Shown here: piece by piece, positions 49,517-57,244 of the stretch
Numbering within the stretch: position 1 is the stretch's first letter
Layout of the letters: each line of letters opens with the position of its first letter
IMG/VR virus record: IMGVR_UViG_3300042505_000291
Coordinates: 1 to 60,039 of that record
Reading direction: 5' to 3' (one strand)
DNA from: a virus
Length of the DNA stretch: 60,039 bases
Position numbers and translations under genes: made by a program
Notes under the pieces: model-generated
Database searches by the model: none
Told to the model about the DNA's origin: nothing
The model's input: the letters and a program-made list of their open reading frames with translations, nothing else

Positions 49517-50943
49517 TAAGCAGCTGCGTATCTGTAGCTTACGGCTGAAGTTCCAGAAGTGATGATGGAATCCATGCCTAGACGCTGAGTAGCAACTAGT
49601 TCGCGGTGTTGTAGACCGGGGTAGTATGCAGACTCTAGAGTTACTCCGCGCATGCGAGGTACGATAAAGTTACGTGCATTTACGGCTACAGCCATTAGCT
49701 GGCTAGCAGCTTTGGCGTTGAATTCGTCGCACATCATTACCTTTGTTCCGTATACGTTTCCGATTTCACCAGTTAGCTTAACAGCGTTAGTACCAACTAG
49801 GTTCATGTCTTGGAATTCAGGATCTTCTAGTAGGTTGAAGTATTCTGTCTGAGATACGATGAACACCATATCACTAGGACGAATTCCCCACTTACCCATG
49901 TTCTTACGTAGAGTTAGTAGGTTAGCAGCTGTTAGCTTGTCTGATGCAAGTGCAGTTGCGGATGTTAGTTCTTTTGAGTTGTCGCGAGCTTGCTCACAAA
50001 CACCATCAAAGCCGCCCGTTAGAAGACCTGTTGAGTGGCCGCCTAGAAGCATTGCATGCTCAACAGAGCGTGCGTGTGAACGAACCATCTGCTCGTTGAT
50101 TAGAGGAAGGATCGCTAGGATCGTATCTTCTTCTGTTTCATTAGCTAGGTAAGAAATTGAAAGTAATTTCTTAACTGATAATGTCTTGTTTGTTAGATCT
50201 ACGCCACCGTATGGTGATCCAACTGTATCGCCGCGCTCAGATAGAGAGCCGTGTGGGGCATCTTTACCTGTGTTCGTGTATGTTTTTGTAGACACGAATT
50301 CAGCGTAACCAGCGTCAGGTAGGATAGGCATAGTCATCGTAGCTGTTGGCATGTTAATTTCACGGAATAGAGGCGCTAGAACAAGTAGGTTCTGAATATC
50401 GCGCTCGATAGCCGTTGAAACTGTGTTTTCGTAGATTTCGATAGAAGTAGCTGTAGGAGCTGCAGCACCGGACATTGCGTTCGTTGCTTTTTCTACGATT
50501 GAATTACCAAACTTCGTACCCTGGAACCCACCTTTTCCTGTTAGAACAGCGTTTAGAACGTATGCATTAACTAGGTCAGGAGTGAAAGCTTTCTTCCAGT
50601 CTGTGCCGCTTTCGCTAGAAACGAAGGTACGCTTGGACTCACGTAGAGCAGCTAGGTCCTTGCTACGGTCACGTAGGTCGGCTTCTAGAGCTTCTACTTT
50701 TGCGTCTGTTACTGCGCTTTTTTCAGCAAAAGTTTTTGCTACTTCTGCTAGAAGTTTTTCTGCACCTGATGCGCCTGCTTTTACAGCGATTTCACGTGCT
50801 TCTTCTTCTGCCTTGATGCGGAGCTTTTCAGTCTCTTCTGCAGCTTTACGAGCAGCAGTTTCTTCAGCGACAGCCATTTTTGCAGCTGCGGTAGCTGTTT
50901 TAGAAATTTCAGCTAGAAATTTCTTCATTTCTTCTTCATTCAT
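49516..50943 (-). CDS. Major capsid protein from internal start (scaffold + MCP)
   Basis: 475 residues nested in the fusion frame. ATG 50943 (MNEEEMKKFLAEIS) is preceded by AAGGAA with a 9-base gap. Residues 1-110 form a charged coiled coil (delta/scaffold domain), the rest is the capsid shell protein. Codons become more GC-rich here than in the protease part, as expected for a gene needed in hundreds of copies. Confidence 0.65.
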   Translation of the reverse strand: MNEEEMKKFLAEISKTATAAAKMAVAEETAARKAAEETEKLRIKAEEEAREIAVKAGASGAEKLLAEVAKTFAEKSAVTDAKVEALEADLRDRSKDLAALRESKRTFVSSESGTDWKKAFTPDLVNAYVLNAVLTGKGGFQGTKFGNSIVEKATNAMSGAAAPTATSIEIYENTVSTAIERDIQNLLVLAPLFREINMPTATMTMPILPDAGYAEFVSTKTYTNTGKDAPHGSLSERGDTVGSPYGGVDLTNKTLSVKKLLSISYLANETEEDTILAILPLINEQMVRSHARSVEHAMLLGGHSTGLLTGGFDGVCEQARDNSKELTSATALASDKLTAANLLTLRKNMGKWGIRPSDMVFIVSQTEYFNLLEDPEFQDMNLVGTNAVKLTGEIGNVYGTKVMMCDEFNAKAASQLMAVAVNARNFIVPRMRGVTLESAYYPGLQHRELVATQRLGMDSIITSGTSAVSYRYAAA

Positions 50944-52500
50944 TTTTACATTTTCCTTAGAAGAGGGCAGTGCCTCTTGATTACCCAAGTCGGGTAGGGT
51001 GGGCACAGTAAGCCCTTTCTTAAACTCGTCCATTGATTGATAATTTTTTACTACATTAAATTCTGCAGCTGTATTAGCAGGTATTGATACTACTGATACT
51101 TCGTATAGCTCTGCATCTTTAATTAGTAAACCTCCAGTATCTTTTATATAGTCGGCGTCTTTAACTTTAAACCCAACAGAAAAAGTAGTTAAAATACCGT
51201 CAGAAATCAGTTTAGAGATGTAAGGATCAGCTTTGCTAATTTTAGCTGTAATTTCTAGTCCTTTATCTGTAACCCGTAAAGAAGTACCTCGCCCTATTGG
51301 TCTGTTGTGGTCATGGTTAAATAGTATGATAGGGTTACGTAAGTAGCTTTCGGTTCCCCCTTTAGTCCAAGCTTCGGATATAATTACATCTCCTACTCTA
51401 TCTGTATCTGTAGTAGATGCCATTCCCCGTATTGTAATAGTAGATGAATCCTCGGAAACAGACTTCATCTTTGATATTAATGTATAGATTCTATCTTGTT
51501 TCATTAGACTTTCTATTTTTCTTAGGGTAGAAAATTTGTGGGCTACTTCTACATCTGATGCCTCATACTTATCACCGGATTTTCTCCACACAGTAATTAC
51601 TGCCGCAGGATCTTCTGGTGTTCCACTAATGCCTTGTATACCTGTTTCCCCGTTTCTTACTACTCGTTTAATTTTTCCACGAGCAGTTCCACCACTAGAG
51701 TTCCAAGAAACAAAATCTCCAGTCTTTAAGTCTTCAGGAGCTGCTTTTTGCATTTCTTGTTTTATATATTCATATGAGTCTTTTACGTAAGTACAAGCTA
51801 GCATGACTTTGGATACGACGTACATAGGCAAACTAATTTCTTCTGAGAGCATGCCGTTAATTTCTTCTACAGCATTTAGCATAATCCTAATCTCGGATTT
51901 AGCCATCTCTCCTTCATAGTCGTACTCTTCGTCTAGTTGTTTTTCGTATCCTTCTGACTTAATATAATCACGTGCATCACGTATATAGTCAGTTGCTAGT
52001 ATAACCTTTGAAATTATATGCCCAGGTAAGTTATCCTCGTCTCCAAGCATATCATGTAATTTTTTGCCTACGTCGGCAATATCTAATAAGTAGGTAGAAA
52101 TATATGAAGAGCCATGTTCTTCTTCTTCTTCGTATTCTTCGTCCATACTCTTTTTTTCGTCTAGCCTATCCATAGTTGCTACTTTAGCACGGGACCAACT
52201 AAACCCAGCGTCTCCGCCCCATAAAGCCCAGGCCACGCGGCCGGGGGAAGGATAACCTTCTTCTCCTGGGCTAAACCCTTGAGCCTGTTTATCCACCTCG
52301 TGGCGACTAAAGAAGCTGAACATTCTTCTCACAGTGCTAGGCGAAAGCTCGGTTTTATTTTTTAGCTGATTTGCACGAGCTAATCCAACTCTTGTACCGC
52401 CACGTTTGCCATCAGCTTTCCAAGCTAGTGCTCTTTCAGCTTCTGACTTCATACCATCGGATGGCACTAGGCTGATATTTTGACCTCTATACTTCACCAT
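49516..52500 (-). CDS. Prohead protease - scaffold - major capsid fusion
   Basis: 994 residues in one frame. Parts: an N-terminal domain with GKRGGTRVGLARANQLKN and AWALWGGDAGFSWSRAK (20-100); two similar helical repeats with LPGHIISKVILATDYI and LPMYVVSKVMLACTYV (120-275); a TUDOR/SH3-like domain (KTGDFVSWNSSGGTARGKI, 285-345); an S78-type prohead protease (catalytic His near 396 in FNHDHNRPIG and Ser441 in LTTFSVGF); a charged helical scaffold (520-630); and the HK97-fold capsid protein (about 650-994). Self-cleavage would free the capsid domain. An internal start at 50943 could also make it separately. Confidence 0.88.
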   Translation of the reverse strand: MVKYRGQNISLVPSDGMKSEAERALAWKADGKRGGTRVGLARANQLKNKTELSPSTVRRMFSFFSRHEVDKQAQGFSPGEEGYPSPGRVAWALWGGDAGFSWSRAKVATMDRLDEKKSMDEEYEEEEEHGSSYISTYLLDIADVGKKLHDMLGDEDNLPGHIISKVILATDYIRDARDYIKSEGYEKQLDEEYDYEGEMAKSEIRIMLNAVEEINGMLSEEISLPMYVVSKVMLACTYVKDSYEYIKQEMQKAAPEDLKTGDFVSWNSSGGTARGKIKRVVRNGETGIQGISGTPEDPAAVITVWRKSGDKYEASDVEVAHKFSTLRKIESLMKQDRIYTLISKMKSVSEDSSTITIRGMASTTDTDRVGDVIISEAWTKGGTESYLRNPIILFNHDHNRPIGRGTSLRVTDKGLEITAKISKADPYISKLISDGILTTFSVGFKVKDADYIKDTGGLLIKDAELYEVSVVSIPANTAAEFNVVKNYQSMDEFKKGLTVPTLPDLGNQEALPSSKENVKMNEEEMKKFLAEISKTATAAAKMAVAEETAARKAAEETEKLRIKAEEEAREIAVKAGASGAEKLLAEVAKTFAEKSAVTDAKVEALEADLRDRSKDLAALRESKRTFVSSESGTDWKKAFTPDLVNAYVLNAVLTGKGGFQGTKFGNSIVEKATNAMSGAAAPTATSIEIYENTVSTAIERDIQNLLVLAPLFREINMPTATMTMPILPDAGYAEFVSTKTYTNTGKDAPHGSLSERGDTVGSPYGGVDLTNKTLSVKKLLSISYLANETEEDTILAILPLINEQMVRSHARSVEHAMLLGGHSTGLLTGGFDGVCEQARDNSKELTSATALASDKLTAANLLTLRKNMGKWGIRPSDMVFIVSQTEYFNLLEDPEFQDMNLVGTNAVKLTGEIGNVYGTKVMMCDEFNAKAASQLMAVAVNARNFIVPRMRGVTLESAYYPGLQHRELVATQRLGMDSIITSGTSAVSYRYAAA

Positions 52501-52747
52501 TGGTTTGTTTTTCTCTAGCTTTAATAGGCTTCTTGATTACAGTACGTTTTTGTAATCTTTCAACTTGGCTAGCTACATGTTTCATGGCGCGAGCAAACGT
52601 TAGGAAATACAATTTCATTCTAACTGCCCTATAGGGCGGAGCTAAATCATCGTACTGAGCAGCTGTAATTTCTAAAGGATTTACTTTTTTATCTATTAAA
52701 AACTTTGCAACATCGCGCGCCATAGCTGTTGCGGGTGTTCTATTCAT
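52487..52747 (-). CDS. Small unknown protein between portal and protease
   Basis: 86 residues from ATG 52747 (ATGAATAG overlap with the portal stop). Mostly helical and basic: MARDVAKFLIDKKVNPLEI, PPYRAVRMKLYFLTFARAMKHVASQVERLQKR. Overlaps the next gene by 14 bases. No family recognised. Confidence 0.6.
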   Translation of the reverse strand: MNRTPATAMARDVAKFLIDKKVNPLEITAAQYDDLAPPYRAVRMKLYFLTFARAMKHVASQVERLQKRTVIKKPIKAREKQTNGEV

Positions 52748-53972
52748 TAGGGTCTTTCTTCGGTGGTCTTCCACCTTGGCTAGGGTCAGCGGCAGAGCCG
52801 GCAACGTTAACTGGAACTCTAATTTCATCCATAAGTTTATCTTCAGAATCTTCAAATGCTAAAGTTTTTCTAGCTTCATTTGGAGTAATTACGCCACCGT
52901 TAACAAGAGCTACCGCGTAGTTTGCTTGCTCTTGTAATTCTGGCTGTAGGCCTGGAATATCGTTGTCTGGAATCAGTTCCCAGCCAAAAAATCTTTCGTA
53001 GCCTTTCATAACTTTGTGCACAAGAGGAATTACAGTTTCTATGTAAAATAGTCTTTGATTAGGTCTAATGTTAGCATTATTACCACCATCAAGAAGAATA
53101 GGAGGAATGCCCAGTGTTTTAAGAACTGCATGCTCTTGCTTTACTATACTATTTTCAAAATCGAGTTCTTTAAAGTTTGTATTCGATAGTCTATCAAGCT
53201 CCATACCCCCATCTAAAATCAGCGGACGTCTGCCGCCAGCATTTGGTGAGTATTGTTTTAACCAACTTTCAATCATCTTCTCTTTTAGCTTTTCACTAAG
53301 AGAGTTAGGCGATTTAAGAACAAGACCAGGAATGGCTCCATTCTCAAAAAACTTATCTTGGTACTTAATCATTCTCCAGAGTAGTGTCATAGATGATTTA
53401 GCTGAGCTAAGTCTAGATATACCTCTGTAGACACCTCGTATAGAGTTATCCTTAATATGTATGACTTCATCTGGTTCGTACTTAATTGTGCCGCCAGGGC
53501 CATCCATAGTAAATTCTTTTATATACAACTTATAGTCTGTTTCAATAGAGACTAAGTATGCTGGAAGATGATAGATATGTACTCCATCATAGTAAATAAA
53601 AGCATTACCGTCTACTAGCAGATCCGAATAAATAAGTCTACGAAATGTAGAGATATCCTGAAATGGATTAGGCTCGGAGTTTAAAAGTTTCTCTACCCGT
53701 GCCTTCTTTGTTCCGCCTCTAGGAGGCATATCTTGGTTAAGCTTGTCATCGCCTACAATAATATCAATTTGCGAAGCCGCGTCTATTACCATATTTACAG
53801 CGCGGTTAACTACGCCTAATTGTTCGTAGTATGAAAAATAACTGTTTGGCGCGGGGTCAATAGTTGGACCCTCTTGCATAGCTATATAACGCTGGCCTGG
53901 ATTTAATTTTTCTACTACTTGCGGACGAAACCTGCTAGTAAAAGATTTTAAGATTGATTCTTTTCTAGCCAT
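52740..53972 (-). CDS. Portal protein, HK97 type
   Basis: 410 residues: NRAVNMVIDAASQIDIIVG, LIYSDLLVDGNAFIYYDG, RGISRLSSAKSSMTLLWRMIKYQDKFFENGAIPGLVL, LGIPPILLDGG and GVITPNEARKTLAFE are hallmark segments. Forms the DNA entry ring. C-terminus ends in a Pro/Gly/Lys tail. Overlaps the HNH gene by 25 bases. Confidence 0.93.
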   Translation of the reverse strand: MARKESILKSFTSRFRPQVVEKLNPGQRYIAMQEGPTIDPAPNSYFSYYEQLGVVNRAVNMVIDAASQIDIIVGDDKLNQDMPPRGGTKKARVEKLLNSEPNPFQDISTFRRLIYSDLLVDGNAFIYYDGVHIYHLPAYLVSIETDYKLYIKEFTMDGPGGTIKYEPDEVIHIKDNSIRGVYRGISRLSSAKSSMTLLWRMIKYQDKFFENGAIPGLVLKSPNSLSEKLKEKMIESWLKQYSPNAGGRRPLILDGGMELDRLSNTNFKELDFENSIVKQEHAVLKTLGIPPILLDGGNNANIRPNQRLFYIETVIPLVHKVMKGYERFFGWELIPDNDIPGLQPELQEQANYAVALVNGGVITPNEARKTLAFEDSEDKLMDEIRVPVNVAGSAADPSQGGRPPKKDPNE

Positions 53973-54337
53973 TTCTTCCTTTTAACTTCGATCCATCGTG
54001 CTTGTGCCTTAGAGGACCCGATCGCGGGTGCTTTCCCGAACATTTGGTGTAAGTCAGCATGATGGAGTTTGCACAGAGTTACCACGTCGTGGTATAGCTG
54101 ATCATAATGCTGGGCGATAAAGTGTTCACGGTGTTCCATAACATCGTCAACAGTATTGATTTTAATTCGGTTTTTTCTGCACCACATAGCCCACAAATCT
54201 GCTAGGCCAGTATAGTGGTGAAGTTGTAACTCTTCAGCAGTATCACAAATGTGACAGTGATCGTCTTTTTTGTAGGCACTTTTTGCGCCATCTCTAATAT
54301 ATTTAACGCTATAACGTTTAAGATTTTCGACCGTCAT
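53948..54337 (-). CDS. HNH endonuclease
   Basis: 129 residues. CHICDTAEELQLHHY supplies a zinc Cys pair and the catalytic His region, and LCKLHHADLHQMFG the closing Cys/His pair. HNH genes next to terminase and portal are needed for DNA cutting at packaging in HK97-type phages with cohesive ends. ATG at 54337 follows a consensus promoter. Confidence 0.85.
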   Translation of the reverse strand: MTVENLKRYSVKYIRDGAKSAYKKDDHCHICDTAEELQLHHYTGLADLWAMWCRKNRIKINTVDDVMEHREHFIAQHYDQLYHDVVTLCKLHHADLHQMFGKAPAIGSSKAQARWIEVKRKKWLEKNQS

Positions 54338-54359
54338 ACACTCTTTCTATATTACAATA

Positions 54360-54388
54360 ATAATATCGCGACTCGTTTTGATAGTCAA
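54360..54388 (-). promoter_or_regulatory. Promoter of the HNH-portal-capsid genes
   Basis: TTGACT (54388-54383), exactly 17 bases, TATTAT (54365-54360). AAAAATTTTACTTGAC upstream nearly equals the element before the 44772 promoter. Located between TerL and HNH genes. Confidence 0.82.
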
Positions 54389-54415
54389 GTAAAATTTTTG
54401 ACAAGTGAGATATCC

Positions 54416-55720
54416 CTAGAACCCAGTAAAGCTATTGACATAGGAATATAGACCGTAACGTATGGCGTCGGCTAAGTGTGATGCCCATGTGTGAAGAGGC
54501 TTTTCTTTAAGTAGGCCGGGATTTGGATCCCATCTGTAAGCTTCCAGCGATTTTAGGCACTCGATACATCTTTGATCGACGACGAGTTTATTATTATCAA
54601 CGATAGCACCTACATGAGCGATTCCGTCTAAGACTGATTTTTTAGCGTCGATTGTAGATATGCCGTGCTCGCCAGCCAAGTCGGCTCGGAACTGCTGAGC
54701 AGCGGAGTCAACAAATATCATATCAATATCATACTTGTCAATATAATACTGAATGGCTTTCGCGTGTTTCTCTGTGGTTTTCTCCTGATTAGAGTACTCG
54801 CCAATGAGATAGTATATATCGTTTTTCGAATCGTATGCAAATACGGCGAAGGCCGTCGGGTCTCGATAACCTGCGTCGAGGCCAGCAAAAATATCCATGC
54901 CAGTAAGGTCCAGCGCCGAAAGGTCTTGCACCTGTGTATCGAAGTTGAAGTCCCAGATTCTGCCCTCGTATGTGCTAAAGTCAGCTTCGTACTCTTGTTT
55001 AAACTCCGCTTGACTCATTGTTCTCATGGCTTCCTCAATGTCGCGCGTGTCGATCCTAGGATTATCCTTCCATGTGGCGTGAATTGAACACCACTCAGGG
55101 AATTCGTTCGATGACCCACGTTCATAGAACTTAGCAAACCAGTTATTCTTACCACGAGGTGTGGAAATAAATAGAGCTTTTGAATTTGGTTTGTCTAGTG
55201 TAGGACGAAGCGCAATATTAAAGGCGTTTTCACCTTCATCAGTTAGAGCGGCCTCGTCGAAGATAATTAGGTCGTAGGATCGACCAACTACTGAGTCTAC
55301 TTGGTTTACCGAACCCATACGAATCGTTGATCCGTTAGATAGTTCGATGATGCTATCCTTAGCGTTATCTCGTGTTACTTCTAGGTTGAAGTGTTTAATC
55401 AGCTGTCTTTGCAAATCGAATGAAATTTGTGAGAGTCTGTAGTTAGGCGACATAATTAGAACATTTGACCCAGGTACTAGCGTTACAAGTTGGCCGATGA
55501 TATTGGCGATATAGGTTTTACCTAAACGTCTGGAAATCGCGGCGCAGATAAAGCGGTACTTTGGGTTATTAATAGCGTTTATAATCGCTATCTGAGGATC
55601 TACGGGAATTACTCCTAGTTCCTCTAAATAGCGTTCGACATTGAGCTTCAGAAACCTGTTGGGCTCGAAGCTTAAATCTACTATTTTGTTACTGATTACG
55701 TCTAGCCTAGAGACTTTCAT
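54416..55720 (-). CDS. terL: Terminase large subunit
   Basis: 434 residues. ATPase: AAISRRLGKTYIA (Walker A variant), NVLIMSPNYRLSQ, DLIIFDEAAL (Walker B with catalytic Glu), ALFISTPRG. Nuclease: GLDAGYRDPTAFAVFAY, IDMIFVDSAAQQFRADL, HLADAIRYGLY (acidic metal ligands). Packages DNA into the prohead. No typical small-terminase gene with an HTH was seen next to it. Confidence 0.93.
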   Translation of the reverse strand: MKVSRLDVISNKIVDLSFEPNRFLKLNVERYLEELGVIPVDPQIAIINAINNPKYRFICAAISRRLGKTYIANIIGQLVTLVPGSNVLIMSPNYRLSQISFDLQRQLIKHFNLEVTRDNAKDSIIELSNGSTIRMGSVNQVDSVVGRSYDLIIFDEAALTDEGENAFNIALRPTLDKPNSKALFISTPRGKNNWFAKFYERGSSNEFPEWCSIHATWKDNPRIDTRDIEEAMRTMSQAEFKQEYEADFSTYEGRIWDFNFDTQVQDLSALDLTGMDIFAGLDAGYRDPTAFAVFAYDSKNDIYYLIGEYSNQEKTTEKHAKAIQYYIDKYDIDMIFVDSAAQQFRADLAGEHGISTIDAKKSVLDGIAHVGAIVDNNKLVVDQRCIECLKSLEAYRWDPNPGLLKEKPLHTWASHLADAIRYGLYSYVNSFTGF

Positions 55721-55878
55721 TACTTAGGTGTTCCATCTGGGTTTACTTGTTTTTGCACTTGTTTACCTAACGCATCTATGACTGTCGCAGAAATTTTGTG
55801 GGGTAACTCACGTAATCCTGCCATTATAATGTTAAACTCCTGGGCAGTCACTTCCAGGTTTACTTTTTTCTCTTCCAT
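55720..55878 (-). CDS. Small protein before terL
   Basis: 52 residues, ATG 55878 with AAGGA upstream; its TAA overlaps the terL ATG. VNLEVTAQEFNIIMAGLRELPHKISATVIDALGKQVQKQV suggests a single helix pair. Very small phage proteins with an xLTxxExxxIxxxLxxLP pattern often lie near fibre or terminase genes; function unknown. Too short for a standard small terminase. Confidence 0.65.
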   Translation of the reverse strand: MEEKKVNLEVTAQEFNIIMAGLRELPHKISATVIDALGKQVQKQVNPDGTPK

Positions 55879-55882
55879 ATTC

Positions 55883-56338
55883 TTATTCCTTCTCTATATT
55901 AGATTTATCAATTACTAGGGTATCAATAGCTGCAGTAAGCTCCTGCAGTTTAGTAGTTGCTTCCGCGATAGCAGTATTATCTTTTTTACTTTCGCTATTT
56001 AATTTTGTCAGTCGTTCCTGTACCTGTGCTTGCTTTTCTAGAGACTTAACCTCTACTACGGTAGCTAGTGCCAGCTTGCTTTGTTTAGACAATGCTGGGT
56101 CTATTACTATATCTGTGGGCAGACCTTCTGTTGCTGGAATCGTAGACTCCGTAATAACTCCTATATTAATTCTATGCTTGAAAGCTCTTAGGTGGCTCTC
56201 AATACGTTCATTAAATAAATCTGTTGTGGTGCAATCACCTATATTAATTGTCCGATTGTGGGTTAGGCCAGTTTCTGGGTCAATAATAATAATCTCGACA
56301 GTCTTTTCTGTCTGTTTATGTATTGTATATTCTATCAT
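55883..56338 (-). CDS. Unknown protein with C-terminal coiled coil
   Basis: 151 residues; AAGGAG before the ATG. Beta-rich first half (EKTVEIIIIDPETGLTHNRTINIG), then a long charged helix (KSLEKQAQVQERLTKLNSESKKDNTAIAEATTKLQEL). It follows the fibre genes and precedes terL. A small-terminase role is not supported, since no HTH is visible; a fibre chaperone is equally possible. Confidence 0.6.
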   Translation of the reverse strand: MIEYTIHKQTEKTVEIIIIDPETGLTHNRTINIGDCTTTDLFNERIESHLRAFKHRINIGVITESTIPATEGLPTDIVIDPALSKQSKLALATVVEVKSLEKQAQVQERLTKLNSESKKDNTAIAEATTKLQELTAAIDTLVIDKSNIEKE

Positions 56339-56410
56339 TTTTCTCCTTTATTATTCATTGATTACCTCAGCAGTCATATCTAAAGCTTTTGCGACCAAAT
56401 CCGTTCCTGT

Positions 56411-57244
56411 TTATGTGTAGTAGAATTCTACGCGACCTATGCTACCATTCATACCTGCTATGTCAAGAAAATCACCTGCGGTACTCCAAGCGCCACCGCC
56501 TCCCCCTCCTCCTGGAGCGGATCCGTCTGATGGAAAGGTAGATGTTGTCCAAATACCGGCATCAAGATATCCATCCCAGTTTGTTCCACCGTCACCTCCT
56601 CCAGTTCCAGCAGCATCACCCCCACCATCGGTATCACCTAGAACAGCATTACCAGAGTTACCAGTGGTATTTGTAGATCCGCCAGTAGCTGTACCTCCTG
56701 AACCTCCACTAGTTTCAGCACCGCCTGCGCCTCCATTTGCAGACATATTAGTTCCAGCAAATCCACCAGTAGCAGTTACATCGCCAACTCTAGTTTGTCC
56801 AGCTGTTGTGCCGCTTCCGACACTTGAAGCTGTTCTACCTGCTCCTCCATTACCCACAACGTAGTTTATGGTTGAAGACCCGCTTCCAGTAATAGTTTTT
56901 TCAGAAAATCCACCACCGCCTCCACCGCCGCCAGGAGCACTAAGTCCGTTACTTCTACCGCCGCCTCCTCCGCCTCCCCAAATACGTATACGGCAAGAAG
57001 ACCATCCAGTTGGGGCTGTTTCAGTACCAGATCCGGTATTGTATGTTACAGTAGTTGGAGTAAAGTTAGATTTTCCATAGAAATTAGATATACTAATAGC
57101 TCCAGATGGAACTCCCGCAAGCGTTCTAAGTGCGCTTTCATTCATGCTAGAAGTAGCATTTTGCGCTCTACCAAGTTCTAAGTTGATAGAGCGGGTAGAA
57201 GTTGAACCTCCGATACTCATTGTGCCTGAAGCAGCTAGCGTCAT
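56411..57244 (-). CDS. Glycine-rich adhesin-like tail protein
   Basis: 277 residues. N-terminus MTLAASGTMSIGGSTSTRSINLELG and SISNFYGKS are typical attachment parts; the body has poly-Gly blocks (IWGGGGGGGRS, APGGGGGGGGFSE, GGSGGTATGGST) and ends VEFYYT. Such blocks suggest a polyglycine-II sandwich as in gp38-type adhesins of T-even relatives, with variable loops between. It overlaps the S74 fibre gene by four bases, so it may sit on that fibre's tip. In-frame codons continue 19 residues past the TAA, probably by chance. Confidence 0.65.
   Translation of the reverse strand: MTLAASGTMSIGGSTSTRSINLELGRAQNATSSMNESALRTLAGVPSGAISISNFYGKSNFTPTTVTYNTGSGTETAPTGWSSCRIRIWGGGGGGGRSNGLSAPGGGGGGGGFSEKTITGSGSSTINYVVGNGGAGRTASSVGSGTTAGQTRVGDVTATGGFAGTNMSANGGAGGAETSGGSGGTATGGSTNTTGNSGNAVLGDTDGGGDAAGTGGGDGGTNWDGYLDAGIWTTSTFPSDGSAPGGGGGGGAWSTAGDFLDIAGMNGSIGRVEFYYT

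Noticed and set aside
56351-56398. 15-codon ORF with TTG start, in frame behind the stop of the glycine-rich protein
   Set aside because: Too short, no conserved feature; VEFYYT is a normal end for such proteins, so read-through is not needed.
56460-56490. - strand TTGACA inside the glycine-rich gene
   Set aside because: No acceptable -10 at 16-18 bases.
56439-57080. + strand Pro-rich frames opposite the glycine-rich protein
   Set aside because: Gly codons read in reverse give Pro; no independent support.
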